Source: Antedon mediterranea
Lineage: Eukaryota; Echinodermata; Crinoidea; Comatulida; Antedonidae
DNA: 64,000 nt
Direction of reading: 5' to 3'
Assembly (NCBI RefSeq): GCF_964355755.1
Contig: NC_092680.1
Span: 15,353,001 to 15,417,000 of the forward strand
Positions 35,560-46,420 of this stretch are shown in pieces. Numbering within the stretch: the first letter of the stretch is position 1; every line of letters begins with the position of its first letter. The notes beneath the pieces were generated by a model. It worked only from the letters and a program-made list of their open reading frames with translations, did not search any database and was not told where the DNA came from. Position numbers and translations under genes: made by a program.

Positions 35560-38500
35560 CTGAAAATAAAAATGTAATGTGTGTATAAAGTTCATTTTAG
35601 AATAAAAAGGGTCGTTTAAAGAGCATTTTTTATTGGCATTTTACAGTTCATGGGCCTGCCTTCAATTATAGGCACTGTAGCATAACCACAATTATCATGT
35701 AATATATCAAAATTGATTCAGTTAATGGTAAAACAATTATATCTATAAAACGCATCGTTGCAAACCGGGTTTTGTTCGACGGTACCCTGCACCCTGCACC
35801 CAAAATAATAGTGTTGGGATTTTAGTCGAAGTCCATGATGCACAGCGCCAAGTATCCCTGCGAATATAGTGTGCTTACTTTAGTGGACTAGTATTATTTA
35901 TATCTAAAATATTGTAAACCTATAAAAATCGTCGTTCCATAAAACATTTTCTTGAAAACCGACTCTTTATTACATTTTTAATGTATATTTACCGGTATTT
36001 CTTGTATTATTTAAAAAAAATCAATACAAAACTGTGAAGAAAGTATCGGTCTACATTGTCTCCTGGATTAATTTATCGTCTTATTTTCTTGTTACCCATA
36101 GTCATGAAAGATGGATATAAATGTCATGGTAAAATAAGGCGAATTGGACACAACTCTTTTAAAATTATCTACCCTTTTTTTAAAATCATAATATGAATGA
36201 CTGAATTTTGCATAGTAAATGGACATTTGTAATAGGCCTAACCCCAAAAGTTAACGTACCGTATATAGTAGAACGATAGACAGGTATGGTAGATTAAAAT
36301 TACAGACTGGCCATAGTGGCAATGCGAGTTTATTGCCAAATGGACCTGCACATATGATTTCAAATACACAATATAAATTAATAATAAACGGTACACGAAC
36401 GAGGTTTAAAACGTTGTAGAAAAATGTGTAGGGCCTACACTGCATACCTTCGCTCTTCGTCTGCAAAGAAAAGATTGCAGTCTTCGATGATTGGCCAGCC
36501 TTGTTTCGCGCGGCCCCTACAAACTGGTAAACCGTAGAAGGCGCTAGTTTGGCAAATTCCACATCTACTTTGCCTTCGACGTACCCATGCTCCCATGACT
36601 GGCTCTCATTTGCGGGACGATACCAAATGTCGAACCCATCAATGAAATCGTCTGAAGGTTTAAATCGCAACACAACTTTGTCGGTGCTTGTAACGCATCG
36701 TACACCATCAAATTCTGGCGCTTTTGGCACTATTTATAGAAAAAAAGAAAAGACAGTTAAAGCGCTAAGGATATATATTACCTTATTATTTCGCCATTCA
36801 TTAATCCTTCAGTGACGCGTCTTATTGACTCAAAAGTATTGAAATTAGTGGACAGTACCTGCTGCCACCTCTGATTTTATACCCGATTTTCCGGCATGTG
36901 CAAAATAAATTCACATGACATTGCGGATTAAGGATTGTTTAAACAGGGGAGCGCAAAGACTAACGTATAACAATAATAGTCTGTCAAAAATAAGATATCA
37001 AATGTAGTTTATAATTACATAATAATGTCATGCTAAATGTTATGTAATTACAAGTCTATACTTCATCTTACCTTTAATTTCCCTCACTATCATTGAGGAA
37101 ATAACCTTTTTCTGATGTTGCACATTTATTTCAAGATTATTAAAATGATCCGTGACACCAGCTTGCATGGTTGGCCACGCCTCACGACAGCTTTTAACCC
37201 TGCATATTAATATGATTGGAGAAAACTGAGGTAACGTAGAAGATATTTTGAAAAAGAAACAGGCCTAAATTTGATTCAGCACTTATACATATTATTAAGG
37301 TTATTTACTTGAACCTTCTTAACTAACGAAACTACATTTTAAACAAAAATGATTTGTTTTCATAAAAAAAACCTTTTCGAGTGTTGATGCTGAAAGATGT
37401 ATTGTCCCCCAAAAAACATGAAAAATTAAGATTAATATAAAAAAAACTTGCAAAGGCCATTTCACAGTTTAAAAAATTAATAGCTTACGTGGAAAAAAAT
37501 GTTTTCAAATCAAACGGTTTAGTTTAACCAAACCCCATTGACTTTCAGTCAATTTGACTGTATTTTGCTTCAAATTATTTTTGTTTTCATCAGGTAAATA
37601 TATTTTTTAGATCGAATATTTGGTCAAGTGAAAAACTATTCTGTGACATTAAAATGGCATATTCAATAACACAATTGAAATAATTTATATATTTTAAAAT
37701 GTTGGACAAGAATATATTTGAGCCTTTATAATATTTATTTGATTTTTAAAGTTTTCAAATACTGTTATTATTTTTATACTTCCTCGTTTTCTGAAACGGA
37801 ATGCAAATAGTGAATGCAAATTGTGTTTACAGTACCTGGTTTGCATATGCTCGGCAGTCTGCAAATAAAGAAAACAACATCAAAAGGCTTATTACATTAT
37901 TATTGTAATAATTTACCATTCCTAACATGTTCAGTAACATAGTACAGTATCATGAATATTCTAGAATAAGAGTATGTTTAGATTTAAGAAACCATGTATA
38001 ATTAATAAGAACAATCAGGAACATTCCAGAAGTACTATTAATAGAAACTATAAACCAATAGAATAAGAAGTATAAGGAATGATCTAGAAGGTTATGAACA
38101 TATTGTATATAAGGGGAAGTATGACAATTGTAAGAAGGGAAAAGGATTTTTTGATTGAAGCAGGTTGGATATTAGTTGTTGGATATTAGAGGTTGGATAT
38201 TAGATTGTAAAAGTTATTGTGAAGCTGTTGTTTAAAGTGCTTACTGGATTGTTGAAAGTTGAAGTTGATTGAAATTAAAGCTTTGTTTTGAGTTATTTTA
38301 CAACTTTGTGGATTTTGTGTGTATATTTTTATGTCACAAGGGAGTTCCTAAAGTATTTTCAACCGCTCGGAAACATACGTAAGAGGAGTTCGTGACAATT
38401 ATCGTAAAAATACATTGACTGTGACGTTTTCATTATATTGTTGAAATACACACAGGATTATTCTATACGTATATTTTTATTTTTCTACTCCTGTTAGTTC

Positions 38501-41500
38501 GAGGTGTAGTATGGAGGATCGATTCGACCTAGTGCATAGCACTTATGGCAACCCCCATTGTACTTCACCGTTGTCTTTTGTTGTTTATTGTTTAACTGAA
38601 AATGGAATAAAATGAATGTAATACCAATAAAAAGGAAGCAGGCTCTTCCTCCTTCAATGCCTCTGTGACGTAATCGGCTAGGCCAGTCGCTGATTCCAAT
38701 TTATCCTGGCAAGTTCTTATTTGATGTTGTAGAACTTCTAATTTTGACGTCATTGAAGATGTCACGTGCTCAGCCATCAAATGTTGGCGCTCTAAAATTA
38801 GAGCTTCGAGTTGGGCACATTCATTTGCAATTTGGCGTTTTAGATCAGCAGCGTTGCTCTAAACAAAAGCATAAATTTATGAGGGAAAGTAATAATATAA
38901 TTTTTTTTTAAACCATGTGGTTTAGTTATTAATTTACTTAAACATTAGGCCTAATTATAAAAACTGAGGAATTTGATTTGCATTTAATAATGACAGTTAA
39001 CGAATTGGATTTAAAGTTGATATAAAGTAATGTATCTATTTAACCCATCAATATTATTTATTTCAAAAAGAATAGTAAATGCAACAAACCAAGATTATAT
39101 AACAAAAAAATGTATTTAGGTCAAACTGTACTCATTTTGTGACTTTATTTTCGTAATTCTTTTTCTTTGTTTTGTGAACAGTTTGGTTGTCTTATTTTGT
39201 ATACTTATTTCTACTTGGCCATCATAAATCTTAACGACTTTTGTGACGTGAATATGTATACTTACTTCAACGTTTGAGCATTTTCTTTTTAATGCTGAAA
39301 TAAATAACTGTATTTCTTCGTTCTTTTTCTTGAGGCTGTCAAGTTCGTCGGAAAGAACGTCCTTATAGAAAAAAAAAGGAATTATGACTATTACAAAAAA
39401 AAAAGTATATTCTGTATAATGTTGTGCATGCATATGACAATCTATTCACAATACAAACACAGGAGGCGCTATTATAGTTTTACCAGAAAGTCGGAGGTGT
39501 GATATATGTTCTAAATCGTGATATATGACCGGATTTGAACAAAGGACTCGATGATCATGATTATGCTATAACTCCACTTAAAAAGTCAAACTGGACGCAC
39601 ATTTTGAAGGGCGTTTTTTCATCAACATCATACAAGATTTTTATATTGAACATGTGCATTTTACGACATATTGACTTTCGCTTCCCTTTGCCACGTGTAT
39701 CATCGGAAAAATCGATATAAATCAATTAATTCACTTAGATAAATAAAGCAATATCCTATCGTATTTGTATGGTTACGGTGGTTTAACTATAACAATTTGA
39801 CTACATGATTTGTTCGTTATATTGAATACTGTATAATTAATAATGATACCGATATTTGAATCAACTGTTCACCCATACTCGTGATACTCGTGATAATTCT
39901 GCCTATACTATCAAACTAGTTTTTGAAAAAAGTATCATAACGATTTATGTTTCTATCTATATTTTTTTTTCTGTCTATGTTTTCACTATGTTTCTATCAA
40001 TGTTTTCACTATGTTTCTATCAATGTTTTCACATTGTTTCTATCTATGTTTTCATTATGTTTCTATCTATGTTTTCATTATGTTTCTATCTATGTTTTAA
40101 CTATGTTTCTATCTATGTTTTAACTATGTTTCTATCAATGTTTTCACTATGTTTCTATCTATGTTTTAGTATGTTTCTATCTATGTTTTAACTATGTTTC
40201 TATCTATGTTTTCACTATGTTTCTATCTATGTTTTCATTATGTTTCTATCAATGTTTTCACTATGTTTCTATCTATGTTTTCACTATGTTTCTATCAATG
40301 TTTTCATTATGTTTCTATCTATGTTTTAACTATGTTTCTATCTATGTTTCACTATGTTTCTATCTATGTTTTCACTATGTTTCTATCTATGTTTTAGTAT
40401 GTTTCTATCTATGTTTTCACTATGTTTCTATCTATGTTTTAGTATGTTTCTATCTATGTTTTCACTTTGTTTCTATCTATGTTTTCACTATGTTTCTATC
40501 TATGTTTTCACTATGTTTCTATCTATGTTTTCACTATGTTTCTATCTATGTTTTCACTATGTTTCTATCTATGTTTTCACTATGTTTCTATCTATGTTTT
40601 CACTATGTTTCTATCTATGTTTTCAATAGGTTTCTATCTATGTATTCGAGTTGTAAGATAAGAAAGAGCTTGAGTTTTAGGAATAGTTAAAGTTACAATA
40701 TTTGTTACCCAAAAACAATAGGGTAAAATCCCCATTGCCCAGAAAATAAATTCACCAGCAGATATGCAAAACCAACTACTGAACAACTTGTGTTTTTGCA
40801 GATTTTGCCGAATGTTTTATTTTAATATTTTCAGTGAATTTATGATTTTGTTGTTGTGATTCTGTTACATATTGTACATTTTATATCTAACATTTTTGCC
40901 TGTACTTGACTTTAAAGTATCAAACATTATAACTTGTTAGATATTGTAATATAGGCCTATTTACATGTTATATTTTATCTTACCCTTTCTCGTCCAAACG
41001 TAGTTTTCAGTTCAGCAACCTGATGTCCTTTATGTGTTCCTATTCGGTCACATAAAAAGCAGATAGGAATCTTGCAATTCTCACAGTAAATTTTAATTTT
41101 TTCATCTTCATGATCAGGACATATAAGAGTGCGTTGTTGAGGCGAATACTTGGCTTCGACAAGACAGTGCTTAGCCAGAACACCACGAAGTGGGTGGCAT
41201 AATGGTAGGCATGTATCGCAGTATGATACTCGGCATTCCATGCATGTTTTCGTGGCTGTGCTAGGCTCCCCATCGCATCCCTGACAAGGTACATTTTTTT
41301 CGTGTTCACCGCCTAACTGTCGTGATTCCCTGTACCTCTCAACAATATTCTCAAGTAGAAAGTTCTTCTGTAAGCCATTGAGACGTCGATAGTCAAGTGG
41401 TACTTCACTGCGACAAGTAGGGCATTGCAAATTCTTTGCCTTTCGTGGTTTAGCGATCGGAGCCACCAAACGGTCTTCATCTTCACCTCTGGATCGATTT

Positions 41501-41619
41501 TGAATTTCATCTAACTTTGAATCTTTTAGACACTTTCTACAAAAGCTATGGGCACATGGTAGTAACACGGGGTCGTCATACAAGTCCATGCAGACACCGC
41601 AAGACAATTCTCGTTCCAT
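34982..41619 (-). CDS. Class I TRIM E3 ubiquitin ligase, complete
   Basis: Seven exons: 41619-40984, 39361-39266, 38858-38625, 37858-37836, 37199-37072, 36729-36448, 35559-34982; 1977 nt, 658 aa, one frame. Domains in order: RING with Cys/His at 7, 10, 22, 24, 27, 30, 66, 69 and an extended loop; B-box 1 (CQGC...CMEC...CDTC, about 112-151); B-box 2 (CPDH...CENC...CFLC...H..H, 167-199); coiled coil and COS-like segment (about 213-330, with ATGLADYVTEALKEEEP); FN3 (about 373-466); SPRY (about 467-658). This order is that of the MID/TRIM9/36/46/67 class, whose members bind microtubules through the COS box and ubiquitinate substrates. The exact orthologue is not resolved. The 23-nt fourth exon is needed to keep the frame between COS and FN3. 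Confidence 0.9.
37393..37675. mobile_element. Decayed relative of the 22494-22842 TIR element
   Basis: The left end AAAGATGTATTGTCCCCC matches the intact copy. Later AATATATTTTTTAGATCG and TCTGTGACATTAAAATGGCATATTC resemble its interior. The right TIR is not readable. It lies in the TRIM intron between exons 37858-37836 and 37199-37072. Confidence 0.45.
37836..37858 (-). CDS. TRIM 23-nt microexon
   Basis: Bounded by TTTGCAG on the acceptor side and GTACTG on the donor side. It adds TAEHMQ-T and two bases of an Arg codon. Skipping it would shift the frame from the phase-0 donor at 38625 into the phase-2 acceptor at 37199, so inclusion is required for the FN3 and SPRY domains. The position corresponds to the end of the COS region in class I TRIMs. 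Confidence 0.75.
37904..38397 (+). mobile_element. Probable solo LTR, 494 bp
   Basis: Starts TGT, ends ACA, and is flanked by ATTAT on both sides (37899-37903 and 38398-38402), a 5-bp duplication as made by retroviral-type integrases. Inside are TATATAA at 38106-38112, an ATTAAA polyadenylation-like signal near 38274 and three TTGGATATTAG words near 38165-38215. No internal retroelement genes adjoin it. It lies in the TRIM intron, antisense to the gene. The flanking duplication is AT-only, so chance cannot be excluded. Confidence 0.6.
39948..40643. repeat. 23-bp minisatellite
   Basis: About 30 head-to-tail copies of TTTCTATCTATGTTTTCACTATG, with variants (TCAATG for TCTATG, TAACTATG, TTAGTATG, one-base deletions). 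The right half (40440-40620) is the most homogeneous. It lies in the first TRIM intron. Because 23 is not a multiple of three and the unit has no stop in the plus frames, long repetitive plus-strand reading frames arise; these are not genes. Confidence 0.95.
40984..41619 (-). CDS. TRIM first exon: RING and two B-boxes
   Basis: A single 212-codon exon carries the start codon, RING, B-box 1 and B-box 2, ending at AGG before GTAAGA. The RING keeps the C3HC4 pattern with CPTCR as its last pair. The start MERELSCGVC is the only Met placed before the first RING cysteine. Confidence 0.9.
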
Positions 41620-43077
41620 TGTTCAAGAGTGGTAAATTACTTATACGTATAGGCCTACGGTAAGGTTAAAAGAAGTGAGATTATCAAGCTATAGACAATT
41701 AAATTACTTGTAAAGACAAAACTCCACGTTTGCAGGATGGTAAAATATTGTTTGCAACAATTGAGAATTAGTTCAAATCACTGTGTTCATTAAATACAGT
41801 TATATGTACAGATGTTGTGGATTTTATTGATTGCGCATCGAATGGTTTTGTCCACGGTAGAGAGTTTCGTGGGAGCATGTCCATCTGCGATTCTGCTAAT
41901 CATATTATGCATATTATACAGAGGCATATTTAGCTTTCTTTCGGAATTTGCGACAGGGCACAATTTGTTTTTCAAAATACGTTGCCGTCTATTTTTATAG
42001 CAAATATTTGTAGTCAATCTTATATTATTTATGCATTTTCTATATTATTGTTCTATAAAAAGGCTACGTAGTGTAGACTATATCCGTATAAATATTGGGA
42101 CGTGATAGTGATAAAATTCGCTATTGAAAATCCTTGCACCGAAATACAATAAAAACATAAACACCTCTTTCATATACAATAAATGAAGATTATTATTATT
42201 ATTATTATAAGGGAAAGATAATACATTTTGTTTAATGTTGTATAGAACTATAACCAAAATCGCGTACATTATTGATTGATAATTCAATTCGTCCTTTGTA
42301 ACCAACTGATCACTGATTTTAACTTTAGTGGTTTGCCTTGAAAACTAGTTGATGACAAAAGTACATAAAAAATATGAACAACATACTATTGAGGTCTAGT
42401 CTGATGAAATGTATAATCTCATAATATAGTGAATTACATCTGCATTAACTGCTGTAGTTGTACAATAATATTGGATACGGCATCCGTATTTCTATTACAG
42501 TATTGATAAGTACATTCATTTCCAACAACATACAACAATTTCTTGAAGGATAATATAACCCGCAGGTTAATTTTAAAGTTTAAATGAGTACAATCTTACA
42601 ATAATACACAATTCCTAAACACATAATTTGTTTCTTAAAAAAAACAAATTATGTGTTTAGGCATTGTGTATTATTGTAAGATTGTACTCATTTAAACTTT
42701 AAAATGATAGTTTTTCAGATACTGACAGTAGCAGGATCGGGTGGCTGTTTGGAAGGGTTATTCGATCCGCGAAATACTTTTGACGCGACGTATTTTTAGT
42801 CGACAATACTGCTGTTGTATGAAGTAAAAGAACATCTTGGGGAAAACTTTCAATATGTATAATAAATGTAAAATATAAAATAATCTAAATTAATACAATA
42901 CTTATATATAATATACATGTTATTGTAAAAAAAAATGATAAAAACTGAATCAACATGTTAAATTATCTTTTCAAATCCTCGAAGTATAATGTAAAAATAT
43001 TAATATATTTGTTATTTTTTTTAGTATAGTAAATTTAATATGTAGCTAATGATTCCTTAAAATACCATTGGTAGCAT
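41620..43077. other. Intergenic DNA between TRIM and BRICHOS genes
   Basis: Contains the long hairpin at 42570-42705; otherwise no recognisable feature. The TRIM promoter should lie at its left end, but no TATA box is evident. Confidence 0.5.
42570..42705. repeat. Long near-perfect hairpin, 136 bp
   Basis: The left arm from ATTTTAAAGTTTAAATGAGT to CATAATTTGTTT is repeated as its reverse complement on the right with a single mismatch over about 63 bases. The A-rich loop is about 10 bases. There is no coding content and no clear flanking duplication. Confidence 0.85.
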
Positions 43078-45009
43078 TCAGATTGCCGTGCAACCAAATC
43101 CTTCCCAATCAAACGAACAAGATACGTCCGGTATCCATGTGACATGGTCATCAGACATTTTACGTCTGTTTCTTAAAGACCTAGTTTCAGGTGCTTGTTT
43201 ATTATGTTCCACCACTTTGGTTGACCAATACGTGGGTATATTGAAGCATTGATCAACGATTTCATCAACAACGACTGCTTTTAGGAACTCTGATGGAATC
43301 ATGCCCTTTCTTTCGACATAAAACGATGGGGAGTTACCGTTGAAAAACTAGAGGTAGAGAAAATACGATGCATTAGCGTAGTTATTATTCACATTTACAC
43401 TTCTTCAACCATCAATATGAAACTATATAAAATCGTCTATTATAATTTAGAACATTGATTATTTAAAGATGACGTTTATATGCATTGAATTCTTTAAAAT
43501 AATCGTTTTTCTTAGTTAAAAAAATACCGGAAAATACATACCTTATTATGGTCGTGCCAAACCAAGTCATCATCTGCCCACAAATAACAGGCGCTGTTAT
43601 TGACGCTGTAAGCTGCAACGAGTTTCTTTAAAAATAAAATAGAATCGGATTTATGAAACTAAAGTGATCAAATTTGGTAGAATAAAACTAGAAGTATTTA
43701 TTGCAACAAAGGACAATTTTCGTCAAATTTTAATTATCGGCTATAAAATTTAAGGTTCGTCGACTGCTTTAGAATTTTACCTGGCTAAAATCAAATATAA
43801 TTGTCCCTCCGTCAGTCACATTGGCAATTTGTTCAAATGTCAGAATTTCCACAAGATGGCTGGGGTACGTATATACACTAATTGAGTGTGCTATTCCATC
43901 ATCAACATAGTTTACTGTTCTGCACCGCGTCATCTAAGTAAAATGAAACTGTTAATGATAACTTACATCATCGATAGGCTACATACGGTAGCTTACGTAA
44001 TAAGATAAATAACTCACTAATACTATGTGATGCAATGTAGGCCTATCATGATGTGTACACTTCTAGCATGTATAATGAATACAATTCAACGTATAATAAA
44101 GAAAGCCCAGAATAACTTAGATTGGTTTGTAATACCGCATTTGCATTAAAGGTGAAACATTGTATACATTTAATAATAAGGTAGTAATAGTTGTATAGCG
44201 CCATTCCAACAATTATTACTCATATCGCTGTGGACGTAGATGTTACACTCTTCAACTTACATGCTTCTTCGCTAAGGGTCACGCCGTGACAGTTGTAGCG
44301 CTACCTTACCTGTTATTTGATAGTTGCCGTGTAAGCAAGTACACACCGGGGTAATCAATCCCCTACCGTCTCGAACGATGTACAGATTATTTACAGTGCA
44401 CACGAGCATTTTTTGTACACTGGACCTACGGTTTATTGTTCTTGTACGAGTCCTTATATCAAACACTTTTCGTTTTTTTTTATACAATCATAGGACTAAT
44501 TGTAGGCTTGAAAAGTAAACATTTACAGGGGCTGGGTAAATTATTGTATTGTTTTGATGTATATGTTAAATTGGATGCACCACTTCTGTTTGTGCCACCG
44601 ATGCAAAGGTGTCATTTCCTAATAAATTATTATTATTTTTTTTTTATTTGTAAAATAGGCAATACTTAGAGGTATACATTATGCCACCAATTATATACCG
44701 TCAGCCTACAACAATAACAAGGTTTTACTTACGAAGTGTCTTGACATAAGTACAATTGCTGCGACTACTCCAACAACCAGAAACAACACAAATAGGCCTA
44801 CAGTTATGACAATGTGTTGCCGTTTCAATGAAGCGTTTTTAGTTAAGATTGGTTCCTAAAATAATAATGAGTTCAAGTTATAGAGTACTGACGATATCGA
44901 TAGATTTCAGCTATTATACATTTAATTAAAAATATAAAAAAAACTCCTTGATTTTTACCTGAGAATCTTCATTTGCCTTCTTTTCTGTTGAAATAGATGT
45001 TGGATACAT
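43078..45009 (-). CDS. Type II membrane BRICHOS-domain protein
   Basis: Five exons: 45009-44959, 44855-44733, 43933-43781, 43625-43542, 43347-43078; 681 nt, 226 aa, all phase-0 junctions. A short N-terminal cytoplasmic tail is followed by one membrane segment (HIVITVGLFVLFLVVGVVAA, about 32-54) and a BRICHOS domain. The invariant Asp is in IFDFSQ (106), the first Cys in SACYLW (122) and the second in DEIVDQCF (171). A dibasic stretch RNRRK at 196-200 fits a furin-type site. The remaining C-terminal peptide holds two Cys (214 and 223) and ends GCTAI. Architecture matches the BRI/ITM2, chondromodulin and proSP-C group, in which BRICHOS chaperones a C-terminal segment that may be released. The family call rests on the Asp-Cys-Cys pattern and layout; the orthologue is unknown. 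Confidence 0.85.
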
Positions 45010-46049
45010 GTTGACAGCCGGATACAGACGATACGTATCAACTATGCGAAGCACGAACTTTATATGAAGATTACACACTTATATTAGTCCGGTTAATTCC
45101 ATTCAATATCCTCACAACAAATTTGAGAGTTTAGTTCACCGACCAAAAACCTGTCCGAAATCTTATTTTACTTAAGTGCCTAATTATCAGCAGATGTTTG
45201 CATAGACTCTCTTCACAGGCGTGCTTTGGGATGTGTGCGCATGCCAAATCCGACTTTAAAAATTCCCAACAAATCACCAACAATACAGTTATTGGCCATG
45301 TCACATGTCAAAGAAAGGAATGTGTGTGGGTGTAAAATAAGGGTAAAAGAAAACAAAAAGCAAAACAATTTTTAAAATCTTTTTAAACATAGTAGAAAAA
45401 TAAATATTAAGATTAATTATATTTTATCTAATTGTGGTTGTGAATATTTATACGAAATAAATAACTTATTTAACTTTGATAAACTGCCCAAAAGGTAGCC
45501 ATGAAATAAAGACCATCTCTCAACTTTTTCTACTGTTTGCAAACGGGTGTTATAAAAGCAAGAACACTTTTCAAAGCATCAATTTTTTTAATAAAAAGCA
45601 GGCTATGTATATTGTTGTTCGAATTTTCACATATCCAGGTCATTCACTTTGTTAACAACAAATGATAGATAGTCTAATATGACAGAATAAAATAATACAA
45701 TCGCAGACAGTGACGCAATATGCATGTTTGCATGACTAACACTTTATAAAGAAATAAAAAAATATCAGAACAATAAAGTATATTTACAGATCACTGTGAC
45801 CTGTCTTTAACTATTGGAATGTGTGTTCATAGAAACGAATGGTTGAAACACAAACGTTTTATCAGAAAAACAACTTCAAAAAATACCTATCTTTTAGAAA
45901 CAAAGTAAATTACAACAAGCAATACTGATACGTAACAAATATGTGGTAGCATATTATATAGATGTAGGTCATCAACTTAAACAGTGTTGTAGATAATACA
46001 GATCGTCACTTTGGAGTTCTGTACTACACCAAATGCTATTGTGGTACGT

Positions 46050-46420
46050 AAGGGTGTGTGGCGCAGTGTGTTGGACGTTGGACTACTGATCGTGATATCG
46101 CGGTTCGAATCAAACTCTGCCGCATTGCTTGTATCCTTAAGGGCCTTTCACACCTGTTCCGGCACGGTTCCGGTCCGGCGAATCGAACACAAATGTTTCG
46201 TTTTTACGACGCTCCACGCGGCCAAGCACCAATCGATATGCGCGTAGCCACGTGAAAACGAAACATTGACGTTCGATTGGATTTGCCGTCGCCGGACCGG
46301 AACCGTGCCGGAGCAGGTGTGAAAGGCCCTTTAGGCAAGATACTTTACTTACGTTTACCTCTCTCTATACCCAGGTGTATAAAATTGGGTAACCGGTTAG
46401 ATTAAGACACAACTTTGCGC
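46050..46420 (+). mobile_element. tRNA-derived SINE, interrupted
   Basis: The head has a tRNA-like A box (GTGTGGCGCAGTGTGTTGGA) and B box (CGGTTCGAATC, 46101-46111). The body, after removal of the inserted element 46140-46330, continues TTAGGCAAGATACTTTACTT, CCTCTCTCTATACCCAGGTG and TATAAAATTGGGTAACCGG, a body sequence typical of tRNA-type SINEs. The T-arm stem does not pair, so it is not a working tRNA gene. Confidence 0.7.
46140..46330. mobile_element. 191-bp MITE nested in the SINE
   Basis: AGGGCCTTTCACACCTGTTC at the left is mirrored at the right end; inverted repeats extend through GGCACGGTTCCGGTCCGGCG with few mismatches. TTA flanks both sides (46137-46139 and 46331-46333), consistent with PIF/Harbinger. 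Excising it with one TTA restores a continuous SINE, which confirms both boundaries. Confidence 0.85.

Noticed and set aside
39856-40690. Several long plus-strand open frames rich in Phe, Ser, Tyr and Cys
   Set aside because: They are translations of the 23-bp minisatellite in three frames; no start context, splice structure or domain.
46011-46255. Plus-strand frames of 65-78 codons
   Set aside because: They run through the SINE and its nested MITE.
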